DNA of 19,705 bases from assembly GCA_040226215.1 (NCBI GenBank), contig JAVKFF010000217.1, forward strand, positions 1 through 19,705, in the 5' to 3' direction. This DNA comes from JAVKFF01 sp040226215. GTDB taxonomy: Bacteria > Pseudomonadota > Alphaproteobacteria > DSM-16000 > Inquilinaceae. Every line of letters starts with the position of its first letter. Position 1 is the stretch's first letter. This document shows, in pieces, positions 1-9,013 of this stretch. The notes beneath the pieces are model-generated. The model was given only the letters and a program-made list of their open reading frames with translations. It was not told the DNA's origin and ran no database searches. The position numbers and the translations under genes were made by a program.

Positions 1-285
1 AAGTGATCGCTCGGGAAGGTCCCGGAACCACGCCATCCCGACGGGGGCCGGGTCCAAATGCCCGTCCGGACGACCTGCATGTCCCTGCTGGGAAGCACGT
101 AGTCCACCCGCAATCCGAAGCTGGACGTATCAGTCGGCTCAAGGCCCTCGACGGTTTCCTGATGACTCGGTGCATCAACCGCTGGAGGCGAGGGTGTTTC
201 AGGAGCCGGTTGATGGCCTTGTCCACGTCGTTGCCCTTCTCGGGGGCGGCGTTCTGGTGGCCCAGGTTGTGGTGGTGGTCGGGTG
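1..285 (-). pseudogene. Broken C-terminal fragment of an endonuclease/exonuclease/phosphatase (EEP) family protein
   Basis: Read on the minus strand, positions 118-1 encode FGLRVDYVLPSRDMQV followed by SGTFPSDH. This LRVDYVLPS...SDH arrangement is characteristic of the C-terminal end of secreted EEP-fold proteins (DNase I/sphingomyelinase-like), where the SDH histidine is catalytic. Upstream, about 270-180, another frame reads GHQNAAPEKGNDVDKAINRLLKHPRLQ. It resembles the GD(F/Q)NA...AIxxLLxHPR stretch of the same family, with His where the usual Asp stands. The two parts join in frame only if one base is added near position 180, so a one-base deletion (mutation or assembly error) is likely. 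The gene runs off the left edge, and its N-terminal half is absent, replaced by G/C runs and then the liv operon. It looks like a decayed remnant, or a low-quality contig end. Family assignment is fairly sure; boundaries are approximate. Confidence 0.6.
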
Positions 286-348
286 GGTGGGGGGGGCGGG
301 TGCGGCCCCCCCCCACGCCATCCCCATGATCCCTGACCGGCAACACGC
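286..348. other. G/C-homopolymer spacer before the liv operon
   Basis: This short spacer begins within a run of eight G and continues through a run of nine C, then reads into the first liv gene. I see no promoter hexamers, operator or terminator in it. The homopolymers could hide sequencing or assembly errors, and the true upstream region of the operon may be missing or rearranged here. Confidence 0.4.
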
Positions 349-1221
349 ATGCTTTCAGCCTACATCCTGGTGCCGGCGATCCTGAACGGCCTGATGTCCG
401 GTGCGGTCTATGCCCTGATCGCCCTCGGGCTGACGCTGATCTACGGCGTGCTGCATATCATCAACTTCGCGCACGGGGCGCTCTTGATGGCGGCGATGTT
501 CGCCGCCTATTTCGCCCACGAACTGCTCGGACTCGATCCCTATCTGGCCATCCTGCCCGTCACGGCCGCCTTCTTCGCCTTTGGCTACCTCCTGCAGCGC
601 TTCGTCATCACGCCGTCCAGCCACGGCAAGGACGAGAACATCCTGCTGGTGACGCTGGGCATCTCGATCATCCTGGAGAATCTGGCGCTCGCCCTGTTCC
701 AGGCGGACACGCGCACCATCGACACGCCATACGCCTTCGAGATCGTCGATATCGACATCGCCTTCCTGCCCCTGCCGCGGGTGATCGCCTTCTTTGCCGC
801 GCTCGGCGTTGCCGTCGTGCTGTTCGCGATCATGCGCTTCACCGACCTTGGCCGGGCGATCCGGGCGGTCGCCAAGGAGAAGCGCGGCGCGGAACTCGTC
901 GGCATCGACGTGAAGCACATCTACGCCATGACCTTCGGCCTCGGCATCGCCTGCGTGGCGATCGCCGCGTGCCTGCTGCTGCCGAACTACTACGTCAATC
1001 CGCAGGTCGGTACCGCCTTCGTGCTGGTGGCCTTCACCATCGTCGTTCTGGGCGGCATGGGATCGGTGACAGGAGCGCTGATCGGCGGTTTCATCATCGG
1101 CCTCGTGGAGAGTTTCGGCGGTCTCTATCTCGGCGAGAGCCTGGGCCAGATCGGCATCTTCCTGATCTTCATCGTCATGCTGCTGTTCCGGCCAAGCGGC
1201 CTGTTCGGCCAGCGGGTCTGA
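349..1221 (+). CDS. livH: Branched-chain amino acid ABC transporter permease, LivH type
   Basis: This is an inner-membrane permease subunit of a high-affinity branched-chain amino acid/amide-type ABC importer (290 aa, normal for LivH). The N-terminus has the LivH signature NGLMSGAVYALIALGLTLIY followed by INFAHGALLMAAMF. The cytoplasmic loop near residues 165-185 (DLGRAIRAVAKEKRGAELVG) is the ATPase-coupling segment, and the C-terminal half has the family's VVLGGMGSVTGALIGG stretch. About seven or eight hydrophobic segments are visible. The ATG at 349 matches the usual LivH N-terminus but has no clear Shine-Dalgarno sequence. The gene opens the operon and is followed 7 nt later by livM. No LivJ/LivK-type binding protein is present in the window, so it must be encoded elsewhere or upstream of the left edge. 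These transporters carry many substrates besides Leu/Ile/Val, and the neighbouring genes argue for an amide or dicarboxylate-like solute. Confidence 0.93.
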   Translation: MLSAYILVPAILNGLMSGAVYALIALGLTLIYGVLHIINFAHGALLMAAMFAAYFAHELLGLDPYLAILPVTAAFFAFGYLLQRFVITPSSHGKDENILLVTLGISIILENLALALFQADTRTIDTPYAFEIVDIDIAFLPLPRVIAFFAALGVAVVLFAIMRFTDLGRAIRAVAKEKRGAELVGIDVKHIYAMTFGLGIACVAIAACLLLPNYYVNPQVGTAFVLVAFTIVVLGGMGSVTGALIGGFIIGLVESFGGLYLGESLGQIGIFLIFIVMLLFRPSGLFGQRV

Positions 1222-1228
1222 GGCGGCG

Positions 1229-2219
1229 ATGCGCGGCTATCGGGCGATCATCGCGGTGGCGGTCATCCTGGCGCTGATCCCGCTGATCGTGACCTCCAAT
1301 CTGTGGCTCAACATCGCCTTCACGGCGCTTCTGGCCTGCCTGCTGGGGCAGGGGTGGAACATCCTCGGTGGCTATGCCGGTCAGTTCTCCTTCGGCCATG
1401 CGGTCTTTTTCGGCACTGGCGCCTATGTCACCGCGATCGTGATGACGACGACCGGGATCAATCCGTGGGCGGCCTTCGTCCTCGGCATCGCTGGCGGCGC
1501 GCTTGTCGGCGCGGCGATCGGCTTCCTGGTCTTCCGCTACGGGCTGCGCGGCTCCTACTTCGCGCTGGTCACCCTGGCGTTCGCGGAGGTGTTCCGGGTG
1601 CTGGCCAATACCATGGCCATCACCGGCGGCGGCTCCGGCCTGGTCGTGTCGGGCCACTTGCGGCCGGAGCTCTTCCAGCAGACCAGCCGGCTCGGCGCCT
1701 ACGCGGTGGCGGCGGCGCTGGTGGTCGGTGTGCTCTTTCTCACCCGGGCGCTGGAGAACAGCCGCACCGGCGCCTATTTCGTCGCCATCCGCGAGAACGA
1801 GGACGCCGCCCGGGCGCTCGGCGTCGACCCGTTCGGCTTCAAGCTGCGGGCGATCGTGCTGTCGGCGGCGATAACGGCGATGGGCGGGACGCTCTATGTC
1901 CAGGTCTTTCCCTATATCGACGCGCCGCTGATGTATGGGCCGCGCTATTCGGTGGAGGCACTGCTGGTGCCGATCATCGGCGGCATGGGCACGGTCTTCG
2001 GCCCGCTGCTGGGGGCGGTCGTACTGCACCTGCTGGCCGAGGCGGCAACCATGATCACCGGCGACATCGCCGGGCTGAACCTGGTGCTCTACGGCGTCGT
2101 GCTGGTGCTGATGGTGCGGTTCCTGCCGCGCGGCCTGATCGGACTGTTCGATCCCCGCGTGCCGAAGGCGCGTCTGCCGTTGCCGCGGATCGCGGGCAGG
2201 CGCCGACGGGAGGCCGGCG

Positions 2220-2227
<8 letters not shown>
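1229..2227 (+). CDS. livM: Branched-chain amino acid ABC transporter permease, LivM type
   Basis: This is the second membrane permease subunit of the importer (332 aa). It carries the LivM hallmark GYAGQFSFGHAVFFGTGAYV near residues 47-66, then hydrophobic segments and the coupling loop SRTGAYFVAIRENEDAARALGVD. The C-terminal half contains the IIGGMGTVFGPLLGA motif. The C-terminus is an Arg-rich cytoplasmic tail (RVPKARLPLPRIAGRRRREAG). The ATG at 1229 is preceded by a GAGGCGG ribosome-binding site. The stop codon overlaps the livG start by 8 nt, in the sequence GATGCTTGA, indicating translational coupling. It pairs with LivH to form the channel. Confidence 0.93.
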
Positions 2228-2967
<740 letters not shown>

Positions 2968-2975
<8 letters not shown>

Positions 2976-3669
2976 GGTCAGCGGGCTGAGCGCGGGGTAC
3001 GGCCGGACGCAAATCCTGCGCGAGGTCGAGATGTCGGTCGCGGCCGGCGAGATCATCGCCGTCCTGGGCGCGAACGGGACCGGCAAGACGACGCTCAACA
3101 ACACGATCAGCGGTCTTCTGAAACCGACCGCCGGCAGCATCCGTTTCGAGGGCGAGCGCATTGACGGCGACCGTCCGGCGGCGATCGTTGCCAGGGGGTT
3201 GATCCAAGTGCCGGAGGGGAGGCGCATCTTTCCCAATCTCAGCGTGCGCGAGAACCTGGAACTGGGCAGCTATCGGCGTGGCCGGTCCGGGCGGGCGGCG
3301 AACCTGGAGAAGGTCTACGCCACGTTCCCGCGACTGCGCGAGCGAACGGGACAAACCGCCGGCACGCTGTCGGGGGGCGAGCAGCAGATGCTGGCCATCG
3401 GCCGCAGCCTGATGGCGGAGCCGCGCCTGCTGATCCTGGACGAGCCGTCCCTCGGTCTCTCGCCGCTGCTGGTGGAGGAGATGTTCGCGCTGATCCGCCA
3501 GATCAATGCCGACGGGCTGACGATCCTCCTCGTCGAGCAGAACGTGGTCCAGTCCCTGGACCTCGCCAATCGTGCCTACATCCTGGAGCAGGGCGCTTTC
3601 GCCCTGTCCGGGCCGGCCGGTGACCTGAAGCAGAATCCCGAGCTGAAGCGCGCCTATCTCGGGATGTGA
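2968..3669 (+). CDS. livF: Branched-chain amino acid ABC transporter ATP-binding protein, LivF type
   Basis: This is the second ATPase subunit of the importer (233 aa, the usual LivF length). Walker A is GANGTGKTT, the signature is LSGGEQQMLAIGRSLM, Walker B is LLILDEPSLGLSP, and the switch His of most ABC ATPases is a Gln here (LLVEQN), as is normal for LivF. The VPEGRRIFPNLSVRENLELG stretch identifies LivF rather than LivG. It begins inside the end of livG (8-nt overlap), and both its start and livG's share GGAGGCCGGCG followed by ATGCTTGAGGT. A 16-nt gap separates it from the lyase gene, so the same transcript very probably continues. Confidence 0.93.
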
Positions 3670-3688
3670 GAGGAAGTGTTTTTTGATG
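3668..3688 (+). promoter_or_regulatory. Ribosome-binding site that decides the lyase start
   Basis: A purine-rich GAGAGGAAG is followed by a T-run and then TTGATG. The spacing to the ATG at 3686 is 9 nt and to the TTG at 3683 is 6 nt. I favour the ATG because it is the stronger start codon and the protein family gains nothing from the extra residue. Confidence 0.5.
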
Positions 3689-4600
3689 CCCCATGATCTG
3701 AGATCGCGACTGCGGCAGAAGGAGATTCTCGTCGCGCCCGGCGTCTACGATGCGTTGACCGCAAGCCTGGCGGAGGCGGCGGGCTTCGAGGCTGTCTATC
3801 TGTCCGGCGCCGCCGTCTCCTACAGCCGGCTCGGTCGGCCGGATATCGGGCTCGCCACGGCAAGCGAGATGGCCGACACGCTGGCCTTGATCCGCGACCG
3901 CATCGACCTGCCGATCATCATCGACGCCGACACGGGCTTCGGCAACGCGCTGAACGCCCAGCGGACCTTGCGCACCTACGAGCGCGCCGGCGCCGCGGCG
4001 CTGCAATTCGAGGACCAGACCTATCCCAAGCGCTGCGGCCATCTGCGCGACAAGAGCCTGATCCCGGCCGCGGAGATGGCCGGCAAGATCGCCGCCTGCG
4101 TCGATGCAAGGCAAAGTGCCGACACGCTGGTCATCGCCAGGACGGACGCGATCGCCGTGGAAGGCTTCGCCGCGGCGATCGAACGGGCGGGCCGCTATCT
4201 GGAGGCCGGCGCGGATGTCCTTTTCGTCGAGGCGCCGACCGATCGCGCGCAGATGCAGAAGGTGGTGCAGGCGCTCGGCGACAGGGTGCCGCTGATGGCG
4301 AACATGGTGGAGGGGGGGCAGACGCCGCTTACCACCGCCACCGATCTGGAAGGGCTCGGCTACTCCCTGGTGATCTTTCCCGGAGGCATCGTGCGCGCCA
4401 TCGCTCGCACGGCCCGGGACTACTACGCCTCGCTGAAATCCGCCGGGTCGAACGTACCGTTCCGCGAGCGCATGTTCGATTTCGAGGCCCTGAACCTGCT
4501 GCTCGGCACGCAGGAGATGCTGGAGGTTGGGGAACGCTATGCCGAGGGCGCTCAGGACCGGCCAAGCGGCCGCAAGGCGCGCATGGAGAAGTCGGCATGA
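3686..4600 (+). CDS. Isocitrate lyase/PEP mutase superfamily C-C lyase
   Basis: This cytoplasmic TIM-barrel enzyme (304 aa from the ATG at 3686) belongs to the isocitrate lyase/PEP mutase superfamily. Metal-binding residues are in DADTGFGN (residues 80-87). The flexible gating loop is YPKRCGHL, with Cys117 as the general acid seen in methylisocitrate lyase, isocitrate lyase and 2,3-dimethylmalate lyase. Oxaloacetate decarboxylase and PEP mutase branches generally lack this Cys, so C-C cleavage of a 2-hydroxy di- or tricarboxylate is the better inference; the exact substrate is open. A TTG at 3683 is an alternative start, but the ATG one codon later is better placed, 9 nt after AGGAAG. The stop overlaps the hyuB start (ATGA), so it is part of the same operon. 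It would supply pyruvate or glyoxylate-type products to central metabolism. Confidence 0.85.
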   Translation: MPHDLRSRLRQKEILVAPGVYDALTASLAEAAGFEAVYLSGAAVSYSRLGRPDIGLATASEMADTLALIRDRIDLPIIIDADTGFGNALNAQRTLRTYERAGAAALQFEDQTYPKRCGHLRDKSLIPAAEMAGKIAACVDARQSADTLVIARTDAIAVEGFAAAIERAGRYLEAGADVLFVEAPTDRAQMQKVVQALGDRVPLMANMVEGGQTPLTTATDLEGLGYSLVIFPGGIVRAIARTARDYYASLKSAGSNVPFRERMFDFEALNLLLGTQEMLEVGERYAEGAQDRPSGRKARMEKSA

Positions 4601-6336
4601 GCCTCGATCCGGTCACGCTCGCCGTGCTCAAGGGCAGGCTGGAGCAGGTCGCCGACGAGATGGACGCAACGCTGTTTCGCAGCGCCTTCAACCCGATCAT
4701 CGCCGAGGCACACGACGCCTGCCACGGCCTCTACCACGCCACCACCGGCGACACGCTGATCCAGGGCGGCACGGGGCTGCCGATCTTCGTCGGGGCCATG
4801 GCCTTCGCGGTGCGCGCGGTGATCGACAAGGTGGCGCGGGACGGCGGACTGAAGCCAGGCGACACCTACATCTTCAACGATCCCTATCTCGGCGGCACCC
4901 ACCTCAACGATTTCCGGCTGGTGCGGCCGGTCTTTGTCGACGACCGCGTATTCTGCTGGCTGGCCTCGGTCGGACATTGGCTGGACGTTGGCGGCAACGT
5001 CCCCGGCAACTTCAACGCCAAGGCGACGGAGAGCTTCCAGGAAGGCTTTCGCATCCCGCCCGTCAAGCTGATCGACGACGGCGTCTACCGCCTGGACGTG
5101 GCCGACATCCTGCCGGCCAACAGCCGGGTGCCGGCCAGCAATCACGGCGACCTGAACGGGCAGATCAACGCGCTCGACCTCGGTGAGAAGCGGCTGGCGG
5201 CGCTGCTCGGCGAGTTCGGCGCGGCGACCATCGAGCAGGCGTTCGAGGCGCTTTCTGATCGGGCCGAGACGCTGATGCGCGAGAACATCCGTGCCCTGCC
5301 GGACGGCACCTACCGCTATGACGACTTTCTCGACAATGACGGGGTGACCGACGCGCCGCTGCCGATCTGCCTCGACCTGACCATCGACGGCGACCGCATG
5401 GTGCTGGATTTCAGCCGCTCGGCACCGCCCTGCTCCGGACCGCTGAACATCGCGCGCTCGACCGCGATCGCCTCGTGCTACGTGGCGCTCAAGCACGTGT
5501 TCACCGACGTGCCGGCCAATGCCGGCTGCCTGCGCCCGATCGAGTTCGTGGTGCCGGAGACGACGCTGCTCGGCGTCTCCGCGCCCAAGCCGGTCGGCGG
5601 CTACACCGAGACCATCCTCAGGGTCATCGACGTCGTTTTCGGCGCCTTCGCCCAGGTGGCCCCGGAGCGCGCGAACGGCTCGCCCTACGCCACCATCAAT
5701 GCGCTGTCGCTGGCGGGATACCGCGAGAACGGCCAGCGCTGGGTGATGTTCAGCTTCTTCGGCGGCGGTCTCGGCGGCAATCCGGAAGGCGACGGCCTCA
5801 ACCACGGCAACAACCCGATCTCGACCGCCACCATTCCGCCGGTGGAAATCCTGGAGGCCGCCTATCCGGTGATGTTCACAAGGTGGGCGCTGCGCACCGA
5901 TGGTGGCGGGGCGGGAGAGCATCGCGGCGGCTGCGGTGCCATCTACGAGGTGGAGGCGCTGGACGAGCGGGGTGCCGATGTCTTCCTCCTGGGCGAGCGT
6001 GGCAAGTATCCGCCCTTCGGCGTCAACGGCGGCAAGTCCGCGGCGCTCAACCGGTTCTTCTATCCGGGACCGGATGGCGGTGAAGTGAACCCGCCGCTCG
6101 CCTCGAAAATCACGGATGTGAAGATCGTCCGGGGACAGCGCGTCAGGCTGGAGGCACCAGGCGGCGGCGGCTGGGGCGATCCCCGGCGCCGCGAATTCGC
6201 GGCCGTCGCGCGTGATGTCCGCCTCGGCTATGTCAGCCGGGAAGCGGCCGCCAGGGACTACGGCGTCTCGATTGGGCCGGATGGCGAGGTCGACCGGACG
6301 GCGACGGAAGCCCTGAGGCGCGAGGCCGCGGAATGA
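4597..6336 (+). CDS. hyuB: Hydantoinase B/oxoprolinase family subunit
   Basis: This is the HyuB-type subunit (579 aa, normal length) of an ATP-dependent hydantoinase/oxoprolinase/acetone-carboxylase-family complex, which works with the HyuA subunit encoded next. Family marks are visible in order: DPVTLAVLKGRLEQVADEM at the N-terminus, FNPIIAEAHDACHG, the metal-site region FNDPYLGGTHLNDF near residues 92-105, GHWLDVGGNVPG near 127-138, and a C-terminal EAPGGGGWGDPRRR tail that is highly typical. The family covers N-methylhydantoin, 5-oxoproline, caprolactam and ketone-carboxylase activities, and the sequence alone does not choose among them. The ATG is preceded by GGAGAAG and overlaps the lyase stop. 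It ends in an ATGA overlap with hyuA, which suits a 1:1 complex. Confidence 0.9.
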   Translation: MSLDPVTLAVLKGRLEQVADEMDATLFRSAFNPIIAEAHDACHGLYHATTGDTLIQGGTGLPIFVGAMAFAVRAVIDKVARDGGLKPGDTYIFNDPYLGGTHLNDFRLVRPVFVDDRVFCWLASVGHWLDVGGNVPGNFNAKATESFQEGFRIPPVKLIDDGVYRLDVADILPANSRVPASNHGDLNGQINALDLGEKRLAALLGEFGAATIEQAFEALSDRAETLMRENIRALPDGTYRYDDFLDNDGVTDAPLPICLDLTIDGDRMVLDFSRSAPPCSGPLNIARSTAIASCYVALKHVFTDVPANAGCLRPIEFVVPETTLLGVSAPKPVGGYTETILRVIDVVFGAFAQVAPERANGSPYATINALSLAGYRENGQRWVMFSFFGGGLGGNPEGDGLNHGNNPISTATIPPVEILEAAYPVMFTRWALRTDGGGAGEHRGGCGAIYEVEALDERGADVFLLGERGKYPPFGVNGGKSAALNRFFYPGPDGGEVNPPLASKITDVKIVRGQRVRLEAPGGGGWGDPRRREFAAVARDVRLGYVSREAAARDYGVSIGPDGEVDRTATEALRREAAE

Positions 6337-8411
6337 GCGTGACCGGGACGAAACCGCTCGACGCCACGATGATCGGCGTCGATGTCGGCGGCACCTATAC
6401 CGATCTCTTCTTCTTCGACGACACGACTGGCCGCTTCGGCGTCGCCAAGGTGCCGTCGACGCGGGGGGACGAGGCGGTCGGCTTCCTGAACGGCCTAGCC
6501 GGCAATGCGGACCTCGCCGGCGTGAGGACGATCGTTCACGGCACCACGGTCGGCACCAACGCGCTCTTGGAACGCAAGGGCGCCAGGATCGGCGTCATCA
6601 CCACGGCGGGCTTCCGCGACGTGCTGGAGATGCGTCGCCGCGACCGGCGCCAGACCTGGGGTCTGTGGGGCGACTTCCAGCCCATCGCCGCCCGCGACTT
6701 CCGGGTCGAGGTGCCGGAGCGCACGCTGGCCGACGGCACCATCCGCCAGGCGGTGGATACCGAGGCGGTGCGCCGGGCGGCGGCGGACCTCTTCGAACGC
6801 GGCGCCCAGGCCATTGCCATCATCTTCATCAACGCCTACGCCAATCCGGAGAACGAGATCGCGGCGGAAGAGGCTGTCCGGGCACTGAAGCCAGATGCCT
6901 ATGTCGAACGCTCGAGCGCCATCCTGCCGGAGATCCGGGAGTTCGAGCGCGCCTCGACCACGGCGCTCAACGCCTATCTGCAGCCGCCGGTCGGATCCTA
7001 CCTCTCCAAGCTGGAGGGGCGGCTGCGCGAGGAAGCCTTCGGCGGCCAGTTGCAGATCGTGCAGTCGAACGGCGGTGCGATGTCGGTGGAGATGGCTCGT
7101 CGGCTGCCGGTACGCACGGCGCTGTCCGGGCCGGCCGCCGGCGTCATCGCCGGAGCGGCGATCGCCCGGGCGGCGGGCTTCGCGAACGTCATCACCTGCG
7201 ATCTCGGCGGCACGTCCTTCGACGTCTCCCTGATCGCCCGCGGCGAGACCGTGCTGGCGCCGCAATCGACCATCGATTTCGGCCTGGTGATCCGCGCGCC
7301 CATGGTCGAGATCACCACGATCGGCGCCGGCGGCGGCTCGATCGCCCATGTTGACCGCGGCGGCCTGCTGCAGGTCGGTCCGGAAAGCGCGGGTTCGGCG
7401 CCCGGACCGGCGTGCTACGGCCAGGGCGGCGAGCGGCCGACCCTGACCGACGCCAATGTGGTGCTGGGCCGTATCAACGCCGCGAAGCCCATCGGCGGCA
7501 TGCTGGAGCGGCTGGACGAAGCCGCTGCCCGGGCGGCGATCGAACGCGAGGTCGCGAGACCGCTCCGCCTCGACGTCATGGCGGCTGCGGAGGCGATCGT
7601 CACCGTGGCCAATGCGAAGATGGCGGGCGCCATCCGCCTCGTCTCCATCGAGCGCGGGCACGACCCCGGCAAGTTCGTCGCCATGCCCTTCGGCGGTGGC
7701 GGCGCGCTGCACGCCAGCGCCCTGATCAAGGAGGTCGGCCTGGCCCGGGCGCTGGTGCCGCGCTTCCCGGGCATCACCAGTGCCATGGGCTGCGTCATCG
7801 CCGACATGCGCCACGACCGGGTGCAGACGCTGAACGAGATGCTGGACCAGGTCGACCTCGCGGCGCTCGACCGCCGCATGGTCGAGACGGCCGATGAGCT
7901 GACCGAGGTGGTGACGGCTTCCTCCGCCGTGTTCGAGCGCATCGACGTCACCTTCGAGCTCGACATGCACTATCTCGGCCAGACCCACACCATGGCGGTG
8001 CCGCTGCCGCTGACCATCGGCGAGGCCGGCACAGGTGTGAGCCGGGAGGGGGTCGTGAAGGCCTTCGAGGCTGCCTACCGGTCGAACTTCTCCAAGCTGC
8101 TGCCGGGCATTCCGGTGCGGATCGTCTCGCTGCGCACCGCCGCGATCGGAAGGCGGCCGCCCTTCGATCTCTCCGCGCTTCGACCTATGGCGGGCGTTCT
8201 CGAGGATGCCCGGACCGGCAGCCGCCCGGTGTGGTTCGACGGTGCCTGGCACGAAACCGCCATCTGGCGCCGGCTGGACCTGCCGGTGGGCGCGGTGATC
8301 GCGGGACCGGCGATCCTGGAGCAGCCGGACGCGACCATCGTCGTCGATCCCGACCTCGTCGCCAGGGTCGACGAACTCGGCAATTTGATCATCGGGCGGG
8401 ACGCGGACTGA
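6333..8411 (+). CDS. hyuA: Hydantoinase A/oxoprolinase family ATPase subunit
   Basis: This is the HyuA-type subunit (692 aa) with an ASKHA-like ATPase fold. The N-terminal domain starts with GVDVGGTYTDLFFFD (phosphate-binding loop, residues about 15-29), followed by HGTTVGTNALLERKGARIGVITTAGFRDVLEMRRRDR, a family hallmark. The second nucleotide-site motif, TCDLGGTSFDVSLI, lies near residue 290. Then come TIGAGGGSIAHVD, GPESAGSAPGPACYGQGG and TLTDANVVLGRI, all typical of the hydantoinase A domain. The C-terminal portion (about 520-692) is the usual small accessory domain. The enzyme would activate an amide or carbonyl oxygen by phosphorylation with ATP, while HyuB completes hydrolysis or carboxylation. 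It overlaps hyuB by 4 nt and the next gene by 1 nt (TGATG). Confidence 0.92.
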   Translation: MSVTGTKPLDATMIGVDVGGTYTDLFFFDDTTGRFGVAKVPSTRGDEAVGFLNGLAGNADLAGVRTIVHGTTVGTNALLERKGARIGVITTAGFRDVLEMRRRDRRQTWGLWGDFQPIAARDFRVEVPERTLADGTIRQAVDTEAVRRAAADLFERGAQAIAIIFINAYANPENEIAAEEAVRALKPDAYVERSSAILPEIREFERASTTALNAYLQPPVGSYLSKLEGRLREEAFGGQLQIVQSNGGAMSVEMARRLPVRTALSGPAAGVIAGAAIARAAGFANVITCDLGGTSFDVSLIARGETVLAPQSTIDFGLVIRAPMVEITTIGAGGGSIAHVDRGGLLQVGPESAGSAPGPACYGQGGERPTLTDANVVLGRINAAKPIGGMLERLDEAAARAAIEREVARPLRLDVMAAAEAIVTVANAKMAGAIRLVSIERGHDPGKFVAMPFGGGGALHASALIKEVGLARALVPRFPGITSAMGCVIADMRHDRVQTLNEMLDQVDLAALDRRMVETADELTEVVTASSAVFERIDVTFELDMHYLGQTHTMAVPLPLTIGEAGTGVSREGVVKAFEAAYRSNFSKLLPGIPVRIVSLRTAAIGRRPPFDLSALRPMAGVLEDARTGSRPVWFDGAWHETAIWRRLDLPVGAVIAGPAILEQPDATIVVDPDLVARVDELGNLIIGRDAD

Positions 8412-9013
8412 TGGCCGATCTCACCAGCACCGGCCTGCTGATCGTCGACCTGCAGAACGACTTCATCCATCCCGACGGCGCCTATGCCCGGGGCGGGCAG
8501 GCTTCCGCCGAGATCGCCGCCCTGCCTGGCAGGATCAAGCCGCTGGCCGAGCGCCTGAGGGCGGCGGGCGGCTGGATCATCTCCACCCAGTTCACCCTGG
8601 TGCCTGGCAAGGGCGGGGCACCGCTCATCTCTCCGCATCTGAAGGCCATGCGGCCCTTCCTCGGTACCGGCGACTTCCAGCCCGGCTCCTGGGGGCACGC
8701 CCTGGTCGACGCGCTGCAGCCGGCCGACCTGACGGTCGAGAAGGTGGCCTACTCCGCCTTCTACATGACCCGGCTGGAGTGGCTGCTGCGCAAGTGCGGC
8801 ATCGACCGGCTGGTGGTCTGCGGCATCGTCACCAATGGCGGCGTGGCCTCCACGGTGCGCGACGCGCATGTCCGCGACATCGAGGTCAGCGTGCTCGCCG
8901 ATGGCTGCGCCGCCTTCGACCGTACCGTGCACGAAACGGCGATCGCGGCGCTGAGGCCGGTGGCCCGCATCGCCGGCATCGCCGAGATGGAGACGGAATG
9001 GACGATGGCGTAG
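8411..9013 (+). CDS. Isochorismatase-fold hydrolase with Gly at the usual nucleophile position
   Basis: This 200-aa cytoplasmic protein has the isochorismatase/cysteine-hydrolase Rossmann-like fold. The triad Asp is Asp13 in LLIVDLQNDF, and the Lys is Lys111 in VEKVAYSAFY. The third motif, normally TN-x-C-V as in TNVCVEST, reads TNGGVASTVRDAH (residues 141-153), so Gly144 stands where amidases such as N-carbamoylsarcosine amidase or nicotinamidase carry the nucleophilic Cys. Gly at this place is known from the non-thiol isochorismatases EntB and PhzD. A Cys does occur earlier, at residue 137 (VVCGIV), where many active members also have one. The neighbours suggest a step after or before HyuAB. 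A thiol-amidase role is doubtful; a Cys-independent hydrolase or a degenerate enzyme is possible. The ATG overlaps the hyuA stop, and its 3' end overlaps the next gene by 16 nt. Confidence 0.85.
   Translation: MADLTSTGLLIVDLQNDFIHPDGAYARGGQASAEIAALPGRIKPLAERLRAAGGWIISTQFTLVPGKGGAPLISPHLKAMRPFLGTGDFQPGSWGHALVDALQPADLTVEKVAYSAFYMTRLEWLLRKCGIDRLVVCGIVTNGGVASTVRDAHVRDIEVSVLADGCAAFDRTVHETAIAALRPVARIAGIAEMETEWTMA

Noticed and set aside
3..329. 108-codon open frame on the plus strand at the left edge
   Set aside because: The opposite strand carries recognisable EEP motifs in the same bases; the plus-strand product is compositionally random.
4552..5922. 456-codon open frame on the minus strand
   Set aside because: It is antisense to hyuB with no domain or ribosome-binding site, so it is a shadow.
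6495..8252. 585-codon open frame on the minus strand
   Set aside because: It is antisense to the well-supported hyuA and its product is His/Asp/Gly/Arg-rich low-complexity sequence, so it is a shadow.
8779..8997. N-terminal extension of the flavoprotein
   Set aside because: It lies entirely inside the previous gene, is Arg-rich, and a better start with a ribosome-binding site exists at 8998.
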